Under the pieces are notes generated by a model. The model saw nothing but the letters and a program-made list of their open reading frames with translations, searched no databases and was not told the origin of the DNA. A stretch of 64,000 nucleotides of DNA, from the NCBI GenBank assembly GCA_022036555.1, contig CM039130.1, forward strand, positions 9,969,285 to 10,033,284, in the 5' to 3' direction. Positions 48,408 to 59,277 of the stretch are shown piece by piece (positions within the stretch are counted from its first letter, which is position 1; each line of letters begins with the position of its first letter). The position numbers and the translations under genes are program-made. Origin of the DNA: Microstegium vimineum. Its lineage: Eukaryota; Streptophyta; Magnoliopsida; Poales; Poaceae.

Positions 48408-48458
48408 TGATTTTTAAGTGTTAATAAGGACAATCTAAAGAAACTGATATATTCATAA

Positions 48459-49294
48459 CACTAGTACACATATGCACTATATAGGTGGTTGGGAATCTAT
48501 TTGTACTGGCGTTTTTTTAGAATTGCAGTGTTAGGGCCAGTAGAAATGAACCCACAATACAGGCGGTCACTTGAAAACCGCAAGTGGAAATCAATTTTCA
48601 CAGGCGGTTGTTGTCTAGAAAAATATAAACCGGGTTTTTAAAATACAAAAAAAGAATTTAATTATAGTAGATCGAGGCCCACCAGTAAGTCACAAGTCGC
48701 GCATTTATTTGCGTAAAATCGCGTGCTACGTGACCCCCACAACCTCACAACCTCACCATCATGTGTACCCTCCTCTACCACTCCACCTATAACTCATTTG
48801 TGTCTAGATTCCGTTTTAGTTTCCCACATATTATATTAAATCTAGTGTAAATTCATTGTTTGAGGCCCTAAACGAATTCAAATGAAAAAATTGTCAACTA
48901 TAAAGTTTTGTAACTTTTCAAGATCTATAACTTTTATTTGGTAGTTTCTTCATCTGAGGTCATTTACAAAATTTGAATTTCAAATTTGACAAATTCGAAC
49001 GTAATTTTCGATGACAAGATGATTTCAAATGAAAAAATTATCAACTATAAAGTTTCATAACTTTTTGAGATCTACAACTTTCATTTTGGTCTTTCCCATC
49101 TGAGATCGTTTGGAAAACTCAAAAAAATCAGGGTGCAATCATTTCTATTGGCAGATTTCTTAAGAAACTGCATGTAGAAATACATGATTTCTAGTGGCGG
49201 TTCAGAACCGTTTTATTTCTACTGACACACGATAAGCGAAACCGCATGTACAAATTATTGCACATCACCCGTGTAGATCTATTTTGTACTAGTG
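48459..49294. mobile_element. non-autonomous CACTA element 2
   Basis: Termini CACTAGTACACATATG (left) and complement CACTAGTACAAAATAG (right), target duplication TAA at 48456-48458 and 49295-49297. The internal organisation is as in element 1 but more diverged, with two 149-bp-type units. Confidence 0.88.
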
Positions 49295-49297
49295 TAA

Positions 49298-51300
49298 TTT
49301 TGTGATATTGTTTGTATAAATGGGGCATCATGCATGTAACAATATACAAACACTAGCACCACATTATGGACCTCTCTTTCCTTCACTACTATAGACAGTA
49401 TAATCACTACTGTAACTTTCACGAACGGTTATGAGACAACCTGTTGTAGTACCTATCATGTCCAACTCATGACCAAAGAGGTCCCTTCTAGGTGACCACC
49501 GATGTTTATAAATGTTTTCACTGCCGGGCCATCATATGATCCGGTGGTGAACACATTGCCGCTCTTCGCGGCCACGTTGCACATCGGACCAACAGTAGAA
49601 TGTTTTAGCACCATCGACGGTTTGTCCAATACGCGACGCACAATAAGAAGCCAGTGGAGAAAAGAATTTTTCGCTCCAGTTTTAATCAAGATGGAAGGAC
49701 ACATGATGGGGACGGAGTTTCGGTTCTTCCATCAGGTAGAGATAACTATCATTTTGGTGGACCACGACATACTGATCCATCTTCGAATCAAAAGACCCGA
49801 ACCCTACAATATAATCTTGGACCATGAGTCCTCTAGTTATTAACCATGTCACGAATCCGGTTGACCTCGTCAAGAAGGCTAATCCCTACCTATGAAACAA
49901 ATAACATAAGCAAGAACTCAAAAGTACATAGCTCAATGAATGGGACAAACTATGGATGCATGATTAAGATCTCAAAGTTGGGGTTTCACAACCAATGACG
50001 ACAATTGTTCGAAGACAGAATGATCTAAAGCAAAACCCAAACCCTAACAAGGGTGGTGACTATTGATGGTCACTAACACCTAGAAGACCATCAACATTCC
50101 ACTCAAAAGTAAGGTAAAACCACATCACATGCAATAATTTCTCTTTATAACTCACCTAGTTCCACTTGTACTTGGAGAAATATTTGTATGCTAGAAATTT
50201 TCACAAAAATGTACAAAACAAGTGTCCAAGAAGGCAAGGAAGCTTGGGCCCACTGGTGGGGTTGGCCGACCCCACCAGGCGTTGCCTAACGCTTCCACTC
50301 ACCTGTCGCCTCATTAATCTGTGGGGAAAGGCCAGGTGGCACATCTAGGAGGCTTCCCCACTTTTGATCTATGTTAGTTTGATCCAAAGGCTAAGATGGA
50401 GCTCCCTTGGATCATTGGGCCCATTGTTAGACTTTGGGGGGGCAAACCAACATTCTTACCACCTTACATGCCTCCTACCGACCTTCTCCACTGCCTAAAA
50501 GTACCCAGTCCATCTACACACTACAAAAAGAGGTGTGGAGCTTGGTGAAGATCATCACCAAGCATTAAGCATCTCCAAGCTTCCAAAGCATTCCAATCAT
50601 CTTTCAAGCTTAGGAGTAGTTCTAGTAGTTAGGCTAGTAATGGAAATATAGCTAGAGCAAAGCTGTGCTCGAAGTTAGGAAGATTCATCTAAATGACTAA
50701 ATCTGGTATAGCTTTCTTGTATTCTTTCTTAGTACTTTACTTTATTCAGTACTCTGCTTTGTTTAGTACTTTATTCAGTAATATAGCTTTTATTTGTTGA
50801 AGTTCTAGTTCCCTCTTGTTCATCTTTAGTGTTCTTGGCATTAGTAGCATAAATGATATTATGCTTAGTTTGATCATTGCAGTATGGGTTCCACTGTCTT
50901 CGATCTGATTTCACTATAGATCAGATCGAAGTAGTGAGTTTATAGATTAAGGGAGCTATAGCTTACCCATGGATATGGCTAGATCCCTAGATAGATTGTG
51001 GTAGTTGGCAGTTTGTGATAGCCGTGTCCATCCTCTATATTCCACCATGTTGGGCCTAGTTCTTAAAACATATGACTTGTTGTTCTTTGTGCCTAATCAA
51101 CCGTTGGGTGAGAGTTAAGGCAGGTACTCCCTAAAGTGCTAAAGAGTTCTCCTGAATCCTTAGTTTACCTTTGTTGCTTAAGATAGATAGTCGCTCACTC
51201 TCCCACTTAGCTTTTCCAAACTTCTAGCCTCCTTAACTTCTATCCTTTTCTTTGTTTATACCACCTTTAATTTCCATCCACACCTCACCGAGTGGTTCCC
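49298..51300. mobile_element. degraded LTR-retrotransposon-like debris
   Basis: 49450-49870 has minus-strand open pieces that match no family recognised here. 50050-50096 contains GATGGTCACTAACACC and GACCATCAACA, similar to the terminus of the solo LTR at 34105-35823. 50100-51300 has LTR-like composition with no coding frame. Boundaries cannot be set. Confidence 0.35.
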
Positions 51301-51310
51301 CATCATATGA

Positions 51311-52286
51311 TTGTTGGTGCCTGTGTCCAGCACTCACACGCCATCAGGGCACACCATCGGCACGACATCCTTCTCGGTGAGGTGGACCACCTGCGACGCT
51401 GCCCGCTCGGCACCGTGCACCACCGCCAGTAACAGCGCCGGCAGGTCCATCCCCTCCCCACAGCTACGTTCACCTCTGGCTATTTTTTTTCTTTTTTCTC
51501 CTTCTTGGGCCCCTTACAATCCTGCACCCAATGGCCGTAGATACCATAGTTGCGGCAACGGCCCTTTCATCGAGGTGTACCCTCGGACGTGAGTTTGACA
51601 GCGACTGATCCGCCCGTGCCACCACCATCAGAGCGGTGTGCACCTTGTTCTTGGCACTCTTCCACTAGCACCACTTCCGTCCTTTACAGAGTTGGACGAT
51701 GCTTGTGTTTTGCAAGCCAATCTTCCTCCGCCAAGAGTAGAAGTCCAGCTTTGTCGACGATCTGATCGACTTTGTCCTCCAGCTAGTCCTCCGCCGCATG
51801 CAACCGCCCCACCAGCTCTTCAATTGTTGAAGTTTTCATATCACAAAACATCTTAATTGACACGACCACCTGATTTAAGTGTGTAGGGACAACACGGAGG
51901 AATTTCTTCACCACACGGTTGTTCTCCGTCTCCCCAGGGACTTGAGATTAGCGACAAGCTAGGTTTGTGATCCTCATGCTGAAATCATCAATAATCTTGC
52001 CCTCTTTGAACCCAATGTTCTCAAACTCCTTCAAGAGCTTCTGGACATTGACGTCCTTGACGCGATCGGCGCCCAGATGCATGGTCTTCACCATGTCCCA
52101 TGTCTCCTTCACCGTCTTCCTGCTCCCAGCGTCTCCCACATCTCCTTTGGGACGGAACGCAGCAGCGCACCCATGGCTTGGCAATCTTGCGCACGCTTCA
52201 CGTTCGTGCCAGACTCGATTGTGTTCCAAAATATACTGAAGGTAGAAACTGCACGACGGCTATTGTGCTCCCCAGCGTCTCCCACA
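51311..52286 (-). pseudogene. copia gag fragment
   Basis: The minus strand reads WDMVKTMHLGADRVKDVNVQ and then LLKEFENIGFKEG..IDDFSMRITNLA (51960-52110), the UBN2-type gag of copia elements. A decayed zinc knuckle follows (CRNYGIYGHWVQDC, with Tyr for the second Cys; about 51516-51557). Stops and frameshifts interrupt the rest. The upstream part overlaps a short duplicated CAGCGTCTCCCACA (about 52126 and 52273). It abuts duplication copy B at about 52287. Confidence 0.7.
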
Positions 52287-54311
52287 ATTAATAAATCTTT
52301 TATAGAATTTCATTCAAATTATTTTTTCGTTAAGGAGAAGGCAACGAACCACGGACACAAATGAAAAGAAAAGAAAAGAAAAATATAGCTTGCCACTTAA
52401 TCTAGGATGTAGCAAAAGGAGGCCACGACGGCGATGACTATCAAATGGTCAACATTAGTAAAAGTTGAAAGCGCGGAGATTTATCTTATCTTGACCTGCG
52501 GTCTCGACGCGTGAAGATTAGAAAAGGGAGACCAAGCTCTCGATGCGTGAAGATTAGAAAAGGGAGACTAAGCCCAAAGACTTTGGCTTCTACAAGTTTA
52601 CTATGGTTACATGACACATTGATCTACTACCTCAAAAAAATATATAACTATAGTACAAGTGCTAGCTTACGTGTTTTACATTTGACCAAGTTTGTAATAA
52701 ATATTATTTATATTTATGACTCTAAATTAATTTATTATAAAAATGCATTTCATAATTAATCTAATAATGTTTATTTGGTATAAAAATATATACTTTTTAA
52801 TCTATAATTGATCAAATTTAGTATACTACAAGTTATATTCTTTTAGGAATGGAGGTAGTATCTTATACTCCTATATATACTAAACGCATGGCACTAGAAA
52901 AAATGAATCTGAATACGAGGTTCACCATGGATCAGATCTATCATGCATCACACTGTGAATCTATAAGTCAACTATTTGGCAAAACACCAAGTTTAGATCC
53001 ATGAAACTAAGGTTTTGGTTGAATGTCCTATTTTTCCTTTATGGTGAATAATTTCTATGAACAGTATGTAAACAAAGGTGTGTAACCAGTGGCAAATTGG
53101 CAATGGGGGTAGTTTATACCGAACTCCATGAGTAGGTATGAAACGCCCACTTGTAGAGCACCCACACCCACTCGTGGAGCACCTTTGATGAGCTCCACCA
53201 AAGTGATGAAAATCTAGCCCTCAGATGTACCAATCTGGTGAATCTAGATTTAGTGGATCTGTACTATTTGAGAAATTTTGGTAAAGTGAAGGCCAAACAT
53301 GCCCTAACTTTGTCTACAAAACATACAAACTTTTTTTAGTAAATTTATAAAAAGAATATTAATATTTATGACTCTAAATAGACATACTATGAAAATATAC
53401 TTAAAATTAATTTAATAGTACTTATTTAGTACCATAAATGTATTAGTTCTGTTATTTATTTGATTAAATTTAAAATTGTTAAGCTCAAATTGTATTGTTT
53501 TATTCTTCGCAAAAAAAACAAATTGTATTGTGTTATGACGACAGAGGAAGTAGTACTAGCTGTGAACCATGGACGCGCAAATAACACAAACTTTTTTCAA
53601 TCCCTGGTCATTGAGGCAAGGAAAAATCCGAGAAGATGTAGGGGTGGTAGTACCGTGGAACGGCAGTCTTTTCGCTGTATTTTCGTGCTGTCATCCTTGC
53701 AGCTTCTGTGCAAAAACATAGGACGATGATTATCATTTATCAAGTCCCTTTCTTTTGATCTTTTTCTGTCTGTATTCAGACGCTGTCAGTATGGTTCATT
53801 TCTCTCTGGCACGGCTTCATCTTCTATTTTGCAAACAGGAACTTCGTGCTGCATTTCCTATTACGCTGGCGGCAACTCCTCGCGCATCTTCGTGACTGCC
53901 TTTGTTGACCACCCTGAAAATTGTTTCTCCACACTCGGTATATATGCATCAGTATGGTCTTTCAAATTCCCTGGAGGGTGGTCTCTTCCTCTCTCCTACA
54001 CCATCTTGGCTCTCTATGCTGGGTATATTTTCATGGTGGGAACTGGAGTTTGTCTTGCCGATCTTTGTCATAGCAAAATGCTAGGAACGCTACCTTTTCT
54101 AGCTAAGGCCCCTCAAAACCATTGCTTTAGTTCTATTTTTTAGAAGTATCAGTTCTGTTCAACTTAAAAGGCGTGCCATTCATTGGCATTGCTAGGATGC
54201 TTGTCCCTATATTGTGACGCTGGTTGCAGAATTAGAATCCAGGTACACGCTGGTGTTAAATGATGAATCCTAGATATATATAATATAGTGCCATTCAGAT
54301 TAGGGTATCAG
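52287..54311. repeat. segmental duplication, copy B, left of the LINE
   Basis: Matches copy A at 12606-12800, 13470-13713 and 23567-24600 in order. It has its own changes: a near-perfect tandem repeat GCGTGAAGATTAGAAAAGGG (52510-52570), a MITE (52627-52858), and a short internal duplication of CAAATTGTATTG (53486-53530). 53829-54143 is a 104-codon open frame matching degraded copy A sequence. No gene is assigned. Confidence 0.85.
52627..52858. mobile_element. Stowaway-like MITE in copy B
   Basis: 232 bp; CTACCTC at the left and GGAGGTAG at the right with further imperfect inverted matches. TA at 52625-52626 and 52859-52860. AT-rich interior without ORF. Confidence 0.7.
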
Positions 54312-54358
54312 GGATCGCACAGCTCAATAGCATGAGAGTGTGAGAGAGAGCCCGGGCG

Positions 54359-55399
54359 ATGGCGACCCTGGTGGCGCCCCCCGCCACCACCGGGCTCGCC
54401 GCCGCCTCCCCCACCACCGCCAGCCTCGCCACCACCAAACCCTCCGCCGTCTCCCCCCCACCCCCCCCCCCCCCCACCATCACCTCCATCCTCCCAGGTT
54501 GTCCCGGAGTCCCGTGCCCCGCCGGAGCCGTCAGAACACCGCCGCCCTGTTGCACCCGACCAGCAAGCCGGCCGCCAGTTCATCGTCGTGTCGCCTGCTC
54601 CTACCCGCTTCGATCTTCAGAATCGCCTGCTGTCGGATCACTACGACACCATCGTCCCCAATCTTCTTGCTCCGTCCTTGGCCATGGCGCCGCTCTGGGT
54701 AACACCACCTTCCCTCGACCCCCGGTTTAACACGTTTTTCATCAAAAACTCGTTGCGACATGTGCTTGCTCCTTATCCGAGTCGCCTTAGCGTCGTGCGC
54801 GTCGACGACGCCGTGTTCAAAGTTACCGTTTCTAGCCGGAACATCGCCAACGTTCTCGTGGTCACCGGCACCTTTTGCATTGCGGATGTCAAGCTTCTCT
54901 TCCACCATTCCATGGCTGCGGCCCGGATGGCAGCTCGCCGCCTTCTTCCGTTCATTCAAACGGCCCCTGCCGCAGTTAATGAACGTCGTTCTCGCTCACC
55001 TAACGACTTTACTGTTGTTGACTCTGGACAACGCGTCGGTACCGAGGCAATCCTCCTCGGCTCTGTGCCAACAGATTTGCTGAGCACGCCGCCTGACCCA
55101 TATCCCTCTCTGCCGGGTACGGGGGGCGCGTCGCGTTGTCTTGTCTCGCGGCAAGCGACAGGCCCAGCGCCAGCTTCTCCAGCCCTTCAATGCTCCTCTG
55201 CCCCTTTCAATGCTCAACCCAAAAGCTACCTCCAAGCTGCCCTCTCCCCTCCCGAACCTCAGCGGCCTCTCACTAAAACCCTAAAACCCCTAAACCCCTC
55301 GAAGGGTTGCTTCAGGTGCTTGGCAACTGACCACCTCGTCGACAACTTCCGTGACCCATTACGTTGCCTCCGGTGCCGTGCCTCCAGCCACAAGAGCTT
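54359..55399 (+). pseudogene. LINE ORF1, N-terminal part
   Basis: The ATG at 54359 starts an Ala/Thr/Pro-rich region. A C-run (54463-54477) shifts the frame, then the frame of 54588 continues: FDLQNRLLSDHYDTIVPNLL, a conserved RNA-binding-like block (FNTFFIKNSLRHVLAPYPSR), and a first CCHC knuckle whose last Cys is replaced by Phe (about 55312-55350). A second knuckle (CLRCRASSHKS) is cut at 55399 by the solo LTR. ORF1 proteins bind LINE RNA (family knowledge). Confidence 0.8.
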
Positions 55400-57274
55400 T
55401 GAGAGTTCCCTTGTGTTTTGGTTTTGAGTAATTGATGAAACCTACCTAAGTACTAACCTTGATCTCTAAGTGTGAATCATGAGATAGGTTTGTACATGTC
55501 ATGTGTGGAGCAAGGTGATCAAGTGGATGGCACAAGCTCTAGCATGGTGATGGAAAGGAAAATGGTGTGAAGGCAAAGGTGAAAGCTAGGAACCATTTTC
55601 GGTTTGGTGATCAAGACATCATAGAGGATGTTATCACATTTAGGATAAATAGCCGTACTATCAAGGAGGGAGCTCTCGTGAATGATTACGGTTATCATGT
55701 GCCACTAGGTTCATTGCATTGCATTTAAAATCAATTGAACTAGTGAGAACATCCAACTAAATCTATGAACTAAAAGTTAACACACATGCACAAGTGTTGA
55801 GATCACTTAGTGTTAGCTCTTGGAAGCTTGGAGAAGTTGGAGAAGTGTTTGGCAGCTCAAAAGAGCTTCGGACAGAGGTCCGGACGCAGGGTGAGTGGCA
55901 GTCCGGACCATCGGAGATGGGTCCGGAGGCATACCCTAGCCTGTCTGTGCTAAGGAGAGGGATCCGGATGCAGGTTGAGGTCCAGACGTAGGGTTCCGAA
56001 CGCGCGTCCGGAGGTCTTGCGCTCTCTGTTGTTTCTGTGTGAAAAGAACCGGATGCAAGTGATGGTCCGGATGAAGGCTCCGGACTCGCGTCCGGAGGTG
56101 CAGAGGAGCTGAGGGAGCTCTCGGGTGCGCTCGGGGTCTCGGGAAAATATTTTCGGACCCTGTAAACAGGTGCGAGCAGGAAAGTGGTTGTTTGAACTGG
56201 CAGGCGACCGGACGCATGTGGCATGGTCCGGACGGCGCTAAGCGCGCGTCCGGAGGTTGCGACTAGAGTGGTTAACAGAGCCGTTGGCTCTGTGCTTGTG
56301 AAGGGTCCGGACGCGGCTGATGGTCCGGACCCCCTGTGAAAAGTGCGTCCAGAGGTACGCAGAAAAGAGAAAAATGAGTGGAAAACGGCTAGTTGTGAGT
56401 GAGGGCTATATATAGTGATATGGTCGGCCCAAGGGGCAACTTCTTGCACATTCTCATCACTCACACACTTGTGCTCATTTGTGAGAAGCTCCACCACTCA
56501 TCCTCTCAACACAATTGCATAATTCATGAGAGATTGAGTGAATCCAAGTGCATTGCTCTTTGATTGCATACTAGTGGCACTTGGTGATCGTCGTCATCGC
56601 GGAAGCTCTTGTTATTCTTGAAGATTGCCATCTCCTAGACTGCTTGGTGCGACGAGGATCATTGAGCGGAGGAAGGTGATTGTCTCCATCTCCGATCGGT
56701 GGATTGTGAGGGGTTCTTGAGTCTTCCCTGCGGGAGTTCGCAAAAAGACATCTCTAGTGGATTGCGCATGACTTGTGGATCCCTATCTTGTGTTGGTTTT
56801 GCGGCACCCGGTGACGGGTTTGGCGTGTGATGCCAATTAGCGCGTGAACCTCCAAGTAGGTGAATCGTCACAACGAGGACTAGCTTGTTGGCAAACAAGT
56901 GAACCTCGGTAAAAAATCTTGTGTCACATTGTCTCTACCGAGGATTCTTATATTGTGATTGATTATCTATTGGCTCTTCTCTTCGCGGCGGTATAACCAC
57001 CCTATCTCTAGCTTTGCATTACTATTCTTTACATTCTTGCAAAGTAGAGCCTCCAGCTTAGTTTAACTTGTGTAGCTTATTCTAGCTCTTGTGTGCGACA
57101 TAGGTTTTATTCTCTGCTAACAACTAGAATTGGTAGGTGGCTTGCCTAACCGTAGTGCTAGTGCAAACTTGCTTAAAGCCGTGTTTTATTCGAACAAGTT
57201 TGCCTAAGTGTTGTTGTAGAAATTTTTAATAGGCTATTCACCCCCCCCCCCTTTAGCCATTCCTAGACCTTTCA
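55400..57274 (+). mobile_element. solo LTR nested in LINE ORF1
   Basis: 1875 bp, TGAGAGTTCC...CCTTTCA, with target duplication AGCTT at 55395-55399 and 57275-57279. Same family as 2276-4096. It carries a GGTCCGGA-type array at 55865-56365. The second CCHC zinc knuckle of the LINE regains its CX2CX4HX4C spacing when the LTR and one target copy are ignored, confirming both edges. Confidence 0.92.
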
Positions 57275-58794
57275 AGCTTTCAGTGCAAGATGCCCCTCCA
57301 GCGCCTCCTCCGCGCCGCTGCCCATCACCTGCGCACTCCGGCTGTGACTCGCGCCGCTCACGCGCGTTCCACTTAGACTCGGCTGCTGTGCTGCCTCCTC
57401 TGCCGACCACCGCGGACGACACACCAACCTCTCTGGAGTTCACCTTCCCCTGCACGGCGTTCAAACCAACCAACATGGTGCCTTCGAGCTCCTCGGCGCC
57501 GCCCCTGGTGGGGGTCCAGACGCCACCACCGAACGGCCCTCTCTGCATCGACAAGTTCATTGCAAGTAGGGACCCTCCGCCTGTTGCTGACGCCCTCCGT
57601 CAGCCCCTGGTGGCCACAGGGCCTGTGTTGGACCTACCTCTTCTGGTGGACTATGGAACTCACACCGGGGCCATCCTTGACCCCCCAAGCTCCGGCGACG
57701 AGTACGCCAGTGGCGACCTCGACACCTCCGACGACTCGGACGGCTCCTCCTGGCAGGAGGGTCGTCCACGCCATGCCGACGCCTGGGTGTCGCTGGGCCG
57801 ACCCGACCTGACCGACCGTCTCCTGGTTGCCTACATCGAGCCGCCAGTGCCTATGTTTGAGGTCAATGCCTTCATCCAGAACGCGCTGCGCTCCATCGCC
57901 CCCCTCATGTCAGTTCATCTGCTGCCCTCTTCCCATGGTGCCATGATCCTGCGCTGCGACTCGTCTGCCGAGCGGGACTTGTTGTACCTGCTTGGTCCCG
58001 TTGCTGGTGAGGCCTCCACGCTCCACCTCTTGAAGCCCGGGGAGACTTCAAACCGCTTCTTCAGGATCCCCACTTGGCTGGCCTTTGTGATGGTCGTCGA
58101 CTTCCCTATTGAACACTGGTATGAGCCCAAGATCTAGCAGTGCTTCAGCGGCTTTGCTGAGGTGGTGGAGATTGACCCGGAAAGCCTGACCGGGAACAAC
58201 TTCGCGCCCCTCCGTCTGCTCCTGGAGGTCAACGACCGCCTGGACATCCCTCGGGAGATCAGGATCTCCAGCAAGCTGGGGCTTGGACGACTCAGAGCAG
58301 TGGCCAAGATTGCTCCGATTTGTGTTTGGCCCCGGGAATATCAGTTGGACAGCCGCGGGAACGTCGCTCGTTTCTTCGGCCCCCCGGTGCCGCCACAGTC
58401 TGGTCCCTCGCTTGGCCCCATGGGACCCATGAGCAGCCAGCAGCAGATCCGTCCTCAACCACACTTCTACAATGCGATGTATTCGCCCACCGCGGCTCCG
58501 TCAAGCGTGGCTCACAACCTTCAGTTTGCCTTCGACCCCTTTCACTCCTCCCAACCCTCCGGTGCTCCTCCAAGCAATGCTACTACACCTCCTACGCTTA
58601 ATGATGTCACTCCTACCCCTTCAGCACAGGTGTTGGGGCTCACCTTTGCCTTCGCCCACCTGCTCACAGCTGAGGCCAACGCTATTTCGCCGCTTGTGTT
58701 GGAGCCTGAAATTGCCCCGGCTAACTCCTCACCACACGCCTCACCTCCACCACCTCTTCTACTCCGAGCCGTAGGGCGAGCACCCCGCTCATAA
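57275..58794 (+). pseudogene. LINE ORF1, C-terminal part
   Basis: After the solo LTR the zinc knuckle ends at Cys (57284-57286), then the frame shifts. The 57283 frame continues through a Pro/Ser-rich linker, an acidic stretch (about 57690-57750), and a conserved block RPDLTDRLLVAYIEPPVPMF, to a TAG at 58135. The same frame resumes after the stop and runs to 58794 (NNFAPLRLLLEVNDRLDIP). This pattern of a knuckle followed by a second globular domain is common in grass L1 ORF1. Confidence 0.75.
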
Positions 58795-59277
58795 CCTACC
58801 ACCGCCGCCTCCGTACCCGCACCTCGGGTACCCGTGCTCTGCCTGCTTCAACACCTCCCAGGCGCTCCAGCTCTCGTTAAACTGCCAAGGCGCCGGCGAA
58901 TTTCGTCGACGCCACGACTTAGGCTATGCAATGGAAGGCTCTGCTTAACTCGCTCTCCGGATGCTCGCGGGCGCTCAAGAAGCATGTCGCCAGGAAAAAC
59001 AACATGACACACAATCTCCTGCCCCTAGCCGCGATGGATCTCCACAAGCTGGTTTCCGCGGCGACGCTTCACTGCTAGAACATCGACGTCATCAGTGTAG
59101 GAGTGGTGACTGACGCGATACAATGATCGCGGTTCTGCAATCATCTTCTTCTACGGGCGGTTTGTGCTCTCTTCCCAACGACCGCTGGGATCGTCCAAGG
59201 GGGATCACACCTATCATTTTTTCTTTTGCTTTTGCATCCTTAAGAACTGTAACCATTTGGTGATGTAATATTTCTAG

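Noticed and set aside
52511..52759. 82-codon ORF on the plus strand
   Set aside because: Its start arises from a short tandem duplication and it runs into a MITE.
55276..55300. Telomere-like CCCTAAAACCCCTAAA
   Set aside because: Part of the LINE ORF1 coding frame just before the zinc knuckle.
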